64,000 bases of DNA, from NCBI GenBank assembly GCA_002425225.1, contig DILV01000023.1, positions 62,001-126,000 on the forward strand, read 5' to 3'. Under the pieces are notes generated by a model. It worked only from the letters and a program-made list of their open reading frames with translations. It made no database searches and was not told where the DNA came from. This DNA comes from Thiothrix sp. UBA5583 (GTDB lineage: Bacteria > Pseudomonadota > Gammaproteobacteria > Thiotrichales > Thiotrichaceae). Below are positions 1 to 8,634 of the stretch, in pieces. Position numbers and translations under genes: made by a program. How positions within the stretch are numbered: position 1 is the stretch's first letter; every line of letters starts with the position of its first letter.

Positions 1-1
1 C

Positions 2-568
2 AAGCACCTTGGCCTGTTCCCGGAACAGCGCTGCAACTGGGATTTCATTGCGGAACACCTGCCTGCCGAGGGGCGCTTCCTCAACCTGTTTGCCTACACC
101 GGGGCAGCATCCTGCATGGCACGCCACACCGGGGCGGAAACCCTGCATGTTGATTCCGTCAAGCAACTGATCACCTGGGCAAACACCAACATGGCACTCA
201 GCGGACTGGCTGACATCAAGTGGATCCGCGAAGACGCCCTGACTTTCGCCGCGCGTGAATGCAAACGTGGCAAACAATACCACGGCATCATCATGGATCC
301 CCCCGCCTGGGGGCTAGGCGTCAAAGGCGAACAATGGAAGCTGGAAAACCAACTGACAAACCTGCTGAGCAATGCCAATCAATTGCTGACACCTGGTGGA
401 TTCCTGATTCTCAACACCTATTCCCCCAGCATTAGCTTGCCTGACATCGCCCGGTTGGCACAGCAACACTTTCACTCCAGGCACTGCGAATGGCGCGAAT
501 TGTGGATGCAAACCAGCACAGGCAAGGAGCTTTATTACGGCAACCTGCTGCGAGCGTTCAAAAAATAG
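2..568 (+). CDS. Class I SAM-dependent rRNA methyltransferase-like protein, 3' part
   Basis: The gene enters the window from the left, so its start is missing; the open frame runs from base 2 to a TAA at 568 (188 residues visible). The N-terminal visible part holds the SAM-binding motif FAYTGAAS, followed about 70 residues later by DPPAWGLG, the DPPxxG loop typical of RlmI/RlmK-like RNA methyltransferases. These enzymes methylate 23S rRNA bases with S-adenosylmethionine. The missing N-terminal part would decide between an RlmI-like protein with a PUA domain and a shorter relative. The next gene is 100 bp away and seems independent; a CTGACA-tt-TGTCAG palindrome (585-598) lies between them. 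Confidence 0.75.
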   Translation, partial: KHLGLFPEQRCNWDFIAEHLPAEGRFLNLFAYTGAASCMARHTGAETLHVDSVKQLITWANTNMALSGLADIKWIREDALTFAARECKRGKQYHGIIMDPPAWGLGVKGEQWKLENQLTNLLSNANQLLTPGGFLILNTYSPSISLPDIARLAQQHFHSRHCEWRELWMQTSTGKELYYGNLLRAFKK

Positions 569-668
569 CCTTTTGGCGGCTGCACTGACATTTGTCAGCA
601 CATTCTTGCCACCCGTTTATTAATATCGGAAAGTTACTGTTTGCTTAAAAAGTCATGTGGAGTGCTCA

Positions 669-1748
669 ATGAATAATGAACAAACCGGCGAAAACCAAAA
701 CTTCGATACCGAACTGACGACAGAAACTGCCGTCGAAACCTTTACTGTCCTGCAAGCCCGTTCCGAAGCACAGGATGCACAGATTACTGCTGCCGAAGAC
801 ATTCTGGATCGTACCGAACCCAAACCATCGGACACGGCGGCGGCTTTCAAAGCGCTGGAAGCCATTCTGGAAGGCGCATCCCCGGATGACGCTGCCGCCC
901 TCAAGGTTGCCCTGCAACGCTGGCAGAAATTTGAAGCCAAAATGCCGGTCAGCCCGGATGATGAACTGGTTGACGACTGGCGTAACGCGGTTTACCCCTA
1001 CAAAAACCGCCTGTCACGCAAAGCCTATGAAAAACAGAAATACTACCTGCAAGTCGAGTTGCTCAAGTTGCAAGCCTGGGTCAAAGAAACCGGGCAGCGG
1101 GTCGTCATCCTGTTTGAAGGGCGTGATGCCGCCGGTAAGGGTGGTACGATCAAGCGTTTCATGGAACACCTCAATCCGCGTGGTGCTCGAGTCGTGGCAC
1201 TGGAAAAACCCACGGATACCGAGCGTGGGCAATGGTATTTCCAGCGTTATATCCAGCATCTGCCAGCCGCAGGCGAAATCGTGCTGTTTGACCGCTCCTG
1301 GTACAACCGTGCCGGTGTCGAGCGCGTCATGGGTTTCTGTAACGAAAACGAATACCTGGCTTTCATGCGCCAGGCTCCAGAGCTGGAACGCCACTTGGTC
1401 AACAGTGGCGTCCACATCATCAAGTTCTGGTTCTCGGTCAGCCGCAAAGAACAGCGCCGCCGCTTCAAGGAACGTGAGCTGCATCCGCTCAAGCAGTGGA
1501 AACTCAGCCCGATTGACCTTGCTTCCCTCGAAAAATGGGACGATTACAGCAAAGCCAAGGAAGCGATGTTCTTCCACACCGACACCTCCGAGTGCCCGTG
1601 GATCATCATCAAATCAGACTGCAAAAAACGCGCCCGCCTCAATGCGATGCGCTACGTGCTGAACAAACTGGAATACAAAGGCAGGGATTCCCGCAACATC
1701 AACGGGGTTGACCCACTGATAGTGGGACGTGCCAGCCTGAGCAGTTAA
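669..1748 (+). CDS. ppk2: Polyphosphate kinase 2 (PPK2 family)
   Basis: 359 residues. PPK2 enzymes transfer phosphate between polyphosphate and nucleotides in the cytoplasm. Visible hallmarks are the Walker A-like GRDAAGKG (residues 151-158), the lid/Walker B segment DRSWYNR (208-214), and FxRYIxHLP between them. The catalytic core spans about residues 100-345. The first 90 residues are an acidic, low-complexity extension that typical short PPK2 proteins lack. The ATG at 669 is chosen because GGAG (659-662) sits six bases upstream; a GTG at 657 would leave no ribosome site. The family is clear. Whether it prefers ADP, GDP or AMP cannot be read from the sequence. Confidence 0.93.
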   Translation: MNNEQTGENQNFDTELTTETAVETFTVLQARSEAQDAQITAAEDILDRTEPKPSDTAAAFKALEAILEGASPDDAAALKVALQRWQKFEAKMPVSPDDELVDDWRNAVYPYKNRLSRKAYEKQKYYLQVELLKLQAWVKETGQRVVILFEGRDAAGKGGTIKRFMEHLNPRGARVVALEKPTDTERGQWYFQRYIQHLPAAGEIVLFDRSWYNRAGVERVMGFCNENEYLAFMRQAPELERHLVNSGVHIIKFWFSVSRKEQRRRFKERELHPLKQWKLSPIDLASLEKWDDYSKAKEAMFFHTDTSECPWIIIKSDCKKRARLNAMRYVLNKLEYKGRDSRNINGVDPLIVGRASLSS

Positions 1749-1847
1749 TAGCCATGTAAACTGATTGAAACTTTTCTTCTTTACTCCCGGTCATAGTCAG
1801 AATTAATATCCATGAATCTTTTCGACTATTTCCGGGAGGAAATCCAA

Positions 1848-2822
1848 GTGCACACTATTTATTCCAAAAAGTTCCTTACCTTGATCGCATTGTCATCCCT
1901 GTTGACATTAACTGCCTGCGGAGGTGGCGGTGGCGGTGGCGGAAACAGTGGCGTCACAACGGTACAGGTCAACGCTAGAGAGGCGGCACAAATTTATATT
2001 GCCAGCGTAAATACCCAAAATATGCTTATAACCTTGGCAATGGAGGAGGTACCCTATCTCGTATCGGCAGGTAAAACCTCTGCACGGGATACAGGTGTTA
2101 ATTCTTGTTCGTTGGGTGGTTCAACAACACTGCGTTTTTCTGATAATGACCGCAACTCTTCCGTATCCACAGGTGATACCTACACCACTACCTACAACAA
2201 CTGCAACGATGGTAATGGTACAGTCTATGTGTCAGGCAACATTTCCGGCACGATCACCGCAGCCAACGGGACACTGCCGGACTTCCTCTATGCAGGCAAC
2301 CCATTTGGGGCATCTAACTGGTCTGTCCAACAGAACATGACTTTTACAAACTTTGTCACCAGAAATAGCTCCAGCAGCGAAACCAGTACCATCAATGGCT
2401 CTGCTACTGTAAATGTCTCTTATGACGCAAACAGGATAACCTACAATTCCAGCTTGACCACCAACCGCTTGCAAAGTACAGACACTTTTGCTGGTCAGCA
2501 GACACAGTTTATCTATAACCCATCCAATTTTGCCTATAGCCAAAATGTCAGTGGTGCTTACAGCATAGATCATGATGTCAGCATGAGCTTTTCCATGGAC
2601 AACCAGGTTATCAACCTGACCTATACCACCGCACCGCCATTTGGCGGCAATACTGACTCCGAACCAACGACAGGGCAAGTTTTGGTACAGGGTGCAGGCC
2701 AGCCAACCATGCGGGTAACGGCTTTGGCAAATGGGCTATTTGCGTTGCTGGAAACAGACAACAATAACGATGGTATTTTTGAATCTTCGGAACAGGCTTA
2801 CTGGGGTAGTCTGGGTTTCTAG
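1848..2822 (+). CDS. Unknown lipoprotein with poly-Gly linker
   Basis: 324 residues, function unrecognised. The GTG at 1848 is preferred over the upstream ATG at 1812: GGGAGG lies eight bases before it, and it starts directly with a lipoprotein signal peptide ending in the lipobox LTAC, followed by a run of eight glycines. The rest is rich in Thr, Ser and Asn with alternating hydrophobic residues, suggesting a beta-rich domain exported and anchored by lipid. A DNNNDGIFE segment near the C-terminus resembles a calcium-binding DxNxDG loop. The next gene is convergent, and its stop codon is 12 bp away. Confidence 0.7.
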   Translation: MHTIYSKKFLTLIALSSLLTLTACGGGGGGGGNSGVTTVQVNAREAAQIYIASVNTQNMLITLAMEEVPYLVSAGKTSARDTGVNSCSLGGSTTLRFSDNDRNSSVSTGDTYTTTYNNCNDGNGTVYVSGNISGTITAANGTLPDFLYAGNPFGASNWSVQQNMTFTNFVTRNSSSSETSTINGSATVNVSYDANRITYNSSLTTNRLQSTDTFAGQQTQFIYNPSNFAYSQNVSGAYSIDHDVSMSFSMDNQVINLTYTTAPPFGGNTDSEPTTGQVLVQGAGQPTMRVTALANGLFALLETDNNNDGIFESSEQAYWGSLGF

Positions 2823-2834
2823 TAACCGCCCGAC

Positions 2835-3845
2835 TCAGCCGCCCGTCACGCTCATGTGGCGAAAAATGACGGGCTGCCCCCCCAGTGCAAATTCATGCCC
2901 TTGCGGCTTGATCGCCATCGACGCCAGCAGTGCCTCACGCACCTTCTCATCCTCAGTCGGATTGGCTCGCAATACCCGGCGCAAATCCACCGAATGTTCC
3001 TGCCCCAGACACAGCAATAGCCGCCCTTCTGCCGTCACCCGCACCCGGTTGCAGGTGTCGCAGAAATTGTGGCTGTGCGGGGAAATGAAGCCGATCCGGT
3101 AAGGGCTGCCTGCCGGTTTGACGTAGCGGGCTGGCCCGCCGGTATTGTCTTCCACCTCATGCAGTTCCATCTGCTGCTGCAAATCGCGCAGGATGTCATC
3201 GCTGGAATAATAGGCTTCGGCACGGTCGTGGTCGCCAATCACGCCCAGTGGCATTTCCTCAATGAAGGTGATGTCCATCCCCCGCCCGTGGGCAAATTCC
3301 ACCAAGTCCATGATTTCATCGTGGTTGTGGTGTTTGAGGATCACCGCATTCAACTTGACGCGCTCGAAACCGGCCTCCAGTGCCGCATCAATCCCCGCCA
3401 TCACCTTGCTGATGTCGCCGAGGCGGGTCAGGGCATGGAAACGGTCGGGCTTGAGGGTGTCGAGGCTGATATTGATACGGGTCACTCCGGCATCTTTCAG
3501 TTCCTGCGCGTAGCGGGCAAGCTGTGTGCCATTGGTGGTCAGGGTCAGGTCGCGTAAGCCTTCCAGTTGACCCAGGTCGCGGAACAGCTTGAGGATATTG
3601 CGCCGTACCAAGGGTTCACCCCCGGTGATGCGGATTTTATGCACACCAAGATCGACGAAGGCTTTGCCCAGCCGTGCCATTTCTTCCAGCGTCAGCAACT
3701 GTTCGCGTGGCAGGAAGGTCATGTCTTCGCACATGCAGTACACACAGCGCAAGTCGCAGCGGTCGGTGACGGAAAGGCGCACGTAAGTAACCTGCCGCCC
3801 GAAGCGGTCAACCAGCAGGTTTTTGTCGGGGTTAGTTGCTATCAT
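2835..3845 (-). CDS. moaA: GTP 3',8-cyclase MoaA (molybdopterin biosynthesis)
   Basis: 336 residues, full length for MoaA. It is a radical SAM enzyme catalysing the first step of molybdopterin synthesis, rearrangement of GTP to 3',8-cyclo-GTP. The radical SAM cluster motif is C30-x3-C34-x2-C37 (CDLRCVYC). A second, C-terminal cluster is indicated by CDTCNRVR plus a later LCLG cysteine. The protein ends in the conserved Gly-Gly. It is divergent from the mobA-mobB fusion across 41 bp, so the two probably share a promoter region. I see no CCAACC repeat there. The pterin made here would serve the tungsten AOR downstream as well as molybdenum enzymes. Confidence 0.97.
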   Translation of the reverse strand: MIATNPDKNLLVDRFGRQVTYVRLSVTDRCDLRCVYCMCEDMTFLPREQLLTLEEMARLGKAFVDLGVHKIRITGGEPLVRRNILKLFRDLGQLEGLRDLTLTTNGTQLARYAQELKDAGVTRINISLDTLKPDRFHALTRLGDISKVMAGIDAALEAGFERVKLNAVILKHHNHDEIMDLVEFAHGRGMDITFIEEMPLGVIGDHDRAEAYYSSDDILRDLQQQMELHEVEDNTGGPARYVKPAGSPYRIGFISPHSHNFCDTCNRVRVTAEGRLLLCLGQEHSVDLRRVLRANPTEDEKVREALLASMAIKPQGHEFALGGQPVIFRHMSVTGG

Positions 3846-3886
3846 AGGTTTGTTTTACCAAGTTCAAGCCGGGAGCCGCAATAAGC

Positions 3887-5005
3887 ATGACGGAGCATGG
3901 GGAATGGCGCAAGGGGAGTACCACCGCAGTGGTACTGGCAGGCGGACAAGGTAGCCGCATGGGCGGGCAGGACAAAGGCTTGCTGCTGTTCCACGGGCGT
4001 CCGCTGATCGAACACGTGCTGGATGGTTTGCAAGCACAGGTCGGCAAGGTGCTGATCAGCGCCAACCGCCATGCCGATAGCTACCGGCGTTACGGCATGG
4101 TCATCGCTGACGTGGTGGAAGGCTTTCAGGGGCCACTGGCGGGTTTCGCTGCGGCCTTGCGGGTCGCCAGCACGCCTTATGTCCTCACCGTGCCGTGTGA
4201 TGCGCCCAATGTGCCACCACAACTGGCAGAGCGGCTGTTAACCGCCTTGCAAAGCGAAGGGGCGGAACTGGCGGTGGCGCACGACGGTTTCCGCCTGCAA
4301 CCTGTGTACGCGCTGTTGTCGCAATGCCTGCTGGACGATCTGCAAGCCTACCTGCAACAGGGGGGGCGCAGCCCGCATGACTGGTACAAACGCCACCGCA
4401 TGGCAGTGGTAGATTTTTCCGACTGCGCAGCCATGTTCCGCAACATGAATACCCCGGCGGACAAGCAGATGCTGGAAGGGCGCGTGCCTTTGCTGGGTTT
4501 CTGCGCCTACAGCGGCACGGGCAAGACCACTTTGCTGACCCAGGTGATCCCGCTGTTGAAGGCGGCAGGTTTGCGCATTGCGGTGGTCAAGCATACCCAC
4601 CATGTCATTGACCTCGACCAGCCGGGCAAGGACAGCTACCGGATGCGCGAAGCCGGGGCGCAACAGGTGGTGCTGGCCTCGCACCAGCGCATCATTTCCC
4701 TGCGTGAAGTCGGGCATGAGCGCCAGCGTGAAGCCTCACTGGCCGACGCCATCAGCGGCATCCTGCCGGAAAACACCGACCTGATCCTGGTGGAAGGTTT
4801 CAAGCACGAGCCGTATCCCAAGATCGAACTGCACCGCCCGAGTGTCGGCAAACCACTGATGTTTCCGACTGACGGCAATATCATCGCCATAGCCACCGAT
4901 GACCCTGCGCTGGATGTGCCGCCCCATTTGCCAAAACTGGATCTCAACCAGCCACAAACAGTGGCAGATTACATCCTCCAGCGTCTGCACGGCAAACCAA
5001 CCTAA
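3887..5005 (+). CDS. mobAB: MobA-MobB fusion (molybdenum cofactor guanylyltransferase / adaptor GTPase)
   Basis: 372 residues combining two proteins that are separate in E. coli. The N-terminal MobA half has the nucleotidyltransferase signature LAGGQGSRMGGQDKG near residues 18-32 and attaches GMP to molybdopterin. The C-terminal MobB half begins near residue 200 with the P-loop SGTGKTT (209-215) and contains VKHTHH, typical of MobB. Start ATG 3887 follows GGGAG at a reasonable distance. AOR uses a cofactor without the nucleotide, so this gene probably serves other molybdoenzymes. Its last codons overlap the first CCAACC of the tupA promoter element. Confidence 0.93.
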   Translation: MTEHGEWRKGSTTAVVLAGGQGSRMGGQDKGLLLFHGRPLIEHVLDGLQAQVGKVLISANRHADSYRRYGMVIADVVEGFQGPLAGFAAALRVASTPYVLTVPCDAPNVPPQLAERLLTALQSEGAELAVAHDGFRLQPVYALLSQCLLDDLQAYLQQGGRSPHDWYKRHRMAVVDFSDCAAMFRNMNTPADKQMLEGRVPLLGFCAYSGTGKTTLLTQVIPLLKAAGLRIAVVKHTHHVIDLDQPGKDSYRMREAGAQQVVLASHQRIISLREVGHERQREASLADAISGILPENTDLILVEGFKHEPYPKIELHRPSVGKPLMFPTDGNIIAIATDDPALDVPPHLPKLDLNQPQTVADYILQRLHGKPT

Positions 5006-5028
5006 AACCAACCTTTGGTTTTTACAGT
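4997..5028 (+). promoter_or_regulatory. CCAACC direct-repeat promoter of tupABC-moeA
   Basis: CCAACC (4997-5002), five bases, CCAACC (5008-5013), nine bases, TACAGT (5023-5028) as -10 box. No TTGACA-like -35 is visible; the repeats occupy its place. The first repeat overlaps the mobAB stop codon. A lone GGTTGG follows at 5031-5036. Transcription would start near 5035, about 34 bases before the tupA ATG. Confidence 0.7.
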
Positions 5029-5068
5029 CAGGTTGGGAATGTTGTAAGCAAGAGAGAGGAGAAGCACC

Positions 5069-5944
5069 ATGAAATCAACCCGCCTGTTCGCTGGCCTGCT
5101 GGCTGTTAGCCTGAGCCTGACGGCTTTCGCCATCCATGCCGACGACACCAAGCCACCCGCCAACAAGGTCATCAAGATGGCCACCACCACCAGCACCGAA
5201 AATTCCGGTCTGTTGCAGGACATCCTGCCCAAATTTGAAGCCAACAGCGGCTACAGCGTGCAAGTGATCGCCGTCGGTTCCGGCAAGGCGCTGAAAATGG
5301 GCGAAGACGGCGATGTGGATGTGGTGCTGTCGCACGCCCCTGCTGCCGAAAAGGAATTCGTGGAAAAAGGCTTCGGCGACAAGCGCTACCCGGTGATGTA
5401 CAACGATTTCATCATTCTGGGGCCGGAAACTGATCCGGCTGCCATCAAGGGTTCCACAACTGCCCCGGAAGCCCTTGGCAAGATTGCCGCCAAACAGGCT
5501 GTCTTCATTTCCCGTGGTGATGATTCCGGCACGCACAAGAAAGAGCTGAAACTGTGGGAAGCTGCCAGCACCCAACCGGCAGGCGAATGGTATCGTGAAG
5601 CCGGGGATGGCATGGAAAAGGTCATCCAGATGGCAGGCGAACTGTCAGCCTACACCCTGGCTGACCGGGGAACCTGGCTGTCGGCAATGGACAAATCCCC
5701 GCTGAAAATCCTGCACGAAGGTGACAAGGATCTGTTCAACCCTTACGGCATCATCGCCGTGAGCCAGAGCCGTTACGCTGACATCAACCACGCGGGTGCG
5801 CAGGCATTGATTGACTGGATGGTGTCCGCCGAAGGCCAGCAGGCCATTGGTAACTTCAAGGTGCATGACAGCGTGCTGTTTACCCCCAATGCTGACAAAG
5901 CAGACAGTAAACCTGCCGAGGCTGCCCCCGCCGCAGCCAAATAA
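5069..5944 (+). CDS. tupA: Tungstate ABC transporter, substrate-binding protein
   Basis: 291 residues with a signal peptide cleaved after about residue 24 (AIHA-DD). The mature start has the TTTSTxxSGLL motif that characterises the TupA/WtpA-like oxyanion-binding family, here TTTSTENSGLLQ. TupA captures tungstate in the periplasm for TupBC. The choice of tungstate over molybdate is a family inference, strengthened by the tungsten AOR operon 4 kb downstream. The Ala/Pro-rich C-terminal tail is unusual but harmless. The ribosome site GAGAGAGGAGA is shared with other genes carrying the CCAACC promoter. It is first in the operon tupA-tupB-tupC-moeA. Confidence 0.93.
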   Translation: MKSTRLFAGLLAVSLSLTAFAIHADDTKPPANKVIKMATTTSTENSGLLQDILPKFEANSGYSVQVIAVGSGKALKMGEDGDVDVVLSHAPAAEKEFVEKGFGDKRYPVMYNDFIILGPETDPAAIKGSTTAPEALGKIAAKQAVFISRGDDSGTHKKELKLWEAASTQPAGEWYREAGDGMEKVIQMAGELSAYTLADRGTWLSAMDKSPLKILHEGDKDLFNPYGIIAVSQSRYADINHAGAQALIDWMVSAEGQQAIGNFKVHDSVLFTPNADKADSKPAEAAPAAAK

Positions 5945-5950
5945 ACCCGC

Positions 5951-6652
5951 ATGGCAACCTTGCTGGATGCCAGCGCCGATGCCCTGACCCTGCTGTTCAG
6001 CGGGGATCAGGCGTTGTGGGAAATCGTCGGCATTTCGTTTGAAGTCTCGGCGCTGGCCTTGCTGATTGCCACGCCCCCCGCCCTGTTGCTGGCATTCGTA
6101 CTGGCGTATGGGCAATTCCCCGGCAGACGCCTGACCATTGCGCTGTTCAGTACCCTGTTGTCCGTACCCACGGTGGTGATCGGCCTGACCCTGTACCTGC
6201 TGCTGTCGCGGCAGGGGCCGCTGGGGGAATGGCGCTTGCTGTTCACCCAGACCGCGATGGTGATGGGGCAGGTGGTGCTGGCGTTTCCGATGCTGGTGTC
6301 AATCGGCCACTCGGCCTTGCAGGCGGCTGACCGGCGGGCGTGGGAAACGGCACGTACCTTGGGGGCATCACACCTGCGGGCGCTGCTGACCATTACCTAC
6401 GAAGTGCGTTTCGGCCTGCTGGCAGCGGTGTTGGCTTCGTTCGGGCGCATCATTTCGGAAGTGGGCGCGTCGATGATGCTGGGTGGCAATATCCTGCACC
6501 ATACCCGCAATATCCCCACCGCAATTGCGCTGGAAACCAGCAAGGGTGAATTCGCCCAGGGCATTGCGCTGGGCATGGTGCTGCTGGTGCTGGCTTTCAC
6601 CCTCAACGCCTTGCTGCACCACTTTCAGGGCAAAGGACACATCGGCTCATGA
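5951..6652 (+). CDS. tupB: Tungstate ABC transporter, permease
   Basis: 233 residues, strongly hydrophobic with about five to six membrane segments. The cytoplasmic EAA loop reads WETARTLGASHLRALLT. The length and this loop fit TupB, the inner-membrane permease partner of TupA. It begins six bases after the tupA stop, and its TGA overlaps the tupC ATG (ATGA), so the three genes are translated as a unit. Assignment to tungstate rests on TupA and context. Confidence 0.92.
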   Translation: MATLLDASADALTLLFSGDQALWEIVGISFEVSALALLIATPPALLLAFVLAYGQFPGRRLTIALFSTLLSVPTVVIGLTLYLLLSRQGPLGEWRLLFTQTAMVMGQVVLAFPMLVSIGHSALQAADRRAWETARTLGASHLRALLTITYEVRFGLLAAVLASFGRIISEVGASMMLGGNILHHTRNIPTAIALETSKGEFAQGIALGMVLLVLAFTLNALLHHFQGKGHIGS

Positions 6653-7347
6653 ATGAACTGCATTTCCGCCATATCCATCAGCATTTCCAGCAACGCCACA
6701 TCCTCGACGGGCTGGAACTGAGCCTGTGCCAGACGCATTGCACCCTGCTGACCGGCGACAATGGCGCGGGCAAGACCACCCTGTTGCGCATCCTCGCCGG
6801 GTTCGACAAGCCGGAGCAGTTCCAGGTCGATACCGGCTTTGGCCTGCTCAACTGGAAGCAGTACCGCAAGACCCTGCAACCCAGCGTGCTGTACCTGCAC
6901 CAGCAGCCCTACATGTTTGAAGGCAGCGTGCGCGACAACCTCGATTACGCCCTGCCACGCCAGCTCGACAAAGCCGTGCGGCAGGCACGCATCCAGCAGG
7001 CATTGCAATGGGCGGTGCTGGAACGCATTGCCGACACCCCGGCAAAAACCCTGTCAGGTGGCGAATACCAGCGGGTGGCGCTGGCACGGGCATGGCTGCG
7101 GCAACCGCGCATCCTGCTGCTGGATGAACCCACCGCCAATATGGACAAGGATGCCCGCTTACGCACCATCCAGTTGTTGCGCCAGTTGCGGGATGACGGC
7201 ATGGCCTTGCTGGTTGCCAGCCACGACCCAGACTATTTTTCCTCGCTGGTCAACGAACACCTGCATTTGCAGGCAGGTAAGCTGCAAGCGGTTACAGCCA
7301 GGGCGCGATTCGCTAACATAACCCCCTTGCACCACTTTGCCTCATGA
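6649..7347 (+). CDS. tupC: Tungstate ABC transporter, ATP-binding protein
   Basis: 232 residues. All ABC ATPase signatures are present: Walker A GDNGAGKTT, signature LSGGEYQRVALARA, Walker B ILLLDEPTANMD and the switch histidine in VASHDP. It powers tungstate import through TupB. The start ATG overlaps the tupB stop by four bases. Unlike long molybdate ATPases (ModC), there is no C-terminal regulatory TOBE domain, as usual for TupC. Confidence 0.93.
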   Translation: MNELHFRHIHQHFQQRHILDGLELSLCQTHCTLLTGDNGAGKTTLLRILAGFDKPEQFQVDTGFGLLNWKQYRKTLQPSVLYLHQQPYMFEGSVRDNLDYALPRQLDKAVRQARIQQALQWAVLERIADTPAKTLSGGEYQRVALARAWLRQPRILLLDEPTANMDKDARLRTIQLLRQLRDDGMALLVASHDPDYFSSLVNEHLHLQAGKLQAVTARARFANITPLHHFAS

Positions 7348-7368
7348 GCAGACCGGGAGTCACCCTGC

Positions 7369-8634
7369 ATGGATACCAACACCACCCTCCGCACCAGCGC
7401 CAGTTGCGCTGACAGCCAAGACCCCACCAGCCTGTCGGTGGCTGCTGCCCGTAGCCGCATTCTGGCCGCCTTGCCCGACATCACCCCCGCCATCAAGCGC
7501 CCGTTGCGCGATGCGCTGGGACAGGTGCTGGCAGTGGAGGTGATTTCACCGTTCAACGTCCCCAACCACACCAACTCGGCGATGGATGGCTATGCGCTGC
7601 GCGGGGCGGATTTGCCGCAGGATGCCATTGGTGAGTTCCGCCTGATCGGCACAGCCTATGCGGGGCAAGCGTTTGCCGGTGCGTGTGCAGAAGGCGAATG
7701 CGTGCGCATCATGACCGGCGCTGCCATCCCGGACGGTACAGATACGGTGGTGATGCAGGAACAGGCCGAAGTCGCCGGGGAAAACCTGATCCGTATCGGC
7801 ACTGGCCACCGCAGCGGTCAAAACGTGCGTCATGCCGGGGAAGACATTGCGCTGGGCAGTGCCGTCCTGAAAGCAGGTCAGCGCATCAACCCTGCCGACC
7901 TCGGCGTATTGGCCTCGCTGGGGATTGGCGAAGTCGCCGTCTACCGCCCATTGCGGGTGGCGTTCTTTTCCACCGGGGATGAGTTGCGCTCAATCGGCGA
8001 ACCGCTGGCACACGGGCAAGTCTACGACAGCAACCGTTACACCCTGTACGGCATGTTGCAACAACTGGGTGCTGACATCCTCGACATGGGGGTGGTGCGT
8101 GATGACCCGGCTTCGCTGGAAGCTGCCCTGCAACAAGCATCCGCCGCTGCTGACGTGGTGATCACCTCCGGCGGCGTGTCGGTGGGGGAGGCCGATTACA
8201 TCAAGGGCATCCTCGCCCGGCTGGGGCAGATCAGTTTCTGGAAAATTGCCATCAAGCCGGGACGTCCGCTGGCGTTCGGTACGCTGGGCAAGGCGCTGTT
8301 CTTTGGCTTGCCGGGCAATCCGGTGGCGGTGATGGTGACATTCCTGCAATTCGTGCAACCGGCATTGCTGAAACTGGCGGGGCAACACGACTACGAACCG
8401 CTGCTGCTGGATGTGGTCTGCAACAGCCGCCTGAAAAAGCAGCCGGGACGCACCGAATACCAGCGCGGCATCCTCAGGCGTGACGGTGGCAGGTTGGTGG
8501 TGGAAAAGACCGGCTATCAGGGGTCGGGGATGCTGACTTCCATGAGCCAGGCCAATTGCCTGATCATCCTGCCGGAGGCATGTGCAACAGTGGAGGTGGG
8601 GGATGTGGTGCAGGTGCAGATGCTGGGGTGGTAG
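7369..8634 (+). CDS. moeA: Molybdopterin molybdenumtransferase MoeA (metal insertion)
   Basis: 421 residues, the usual MoeA length. MoeA inserts molybdate or tungstate into adenylated molybdopterin in the cytoplasm. Recognisable segments are NHTNSAMDGYA near residue 65, IMTGAAIPDGTD, the MoCF-domain SGGVSVGEADY, and PGRPLAFG with FGLPGNPVAVMVTF. It follows tupC by 21 bp and is likely the last gene of the tungstate operon, so a tungsten-dedicated role for AOR is plausible, as in species that have two MoeA copies. Only this copy is visible here. Its stop codon abuts that of the convergent regulator gene. Confidence 0.95.
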   Translation: MDTNTTLRTSASCADSQDPTSLSVAAARSRILAALPDITPAIKRPLRDALGQVLAVEVISPFNVPNHTNSAMDGYALRGADLPQDAIGEFRLIGTAYAGQAFAGACAEGECVRIMTGAAIPDGTDTVVMQEQAEVAGENLIRIGTGHRSGQNVRHAGEDIALGSAVLKAGQRINPADLGVLASLGIGEVAVYRPLRVAFFSTGDELRSIGEPLAHGQVYDSNRYTLYGMLQQLGADILDMGVVRDDPASLEAALQQASAAADVVITSGGVSVGEADYIKGILARLGQISFWKIAIKPGRPLAFGTLGKALFFGLPGNPVAVMVTFLQFVQPALLKLAGQHDYEPLLLDVVCNSRLKKQPGRTEYQRGILRRDGGRLVVEKTGYQGSGMLTSMSQANCLIILPEACATVEVGDVVQVQMLGW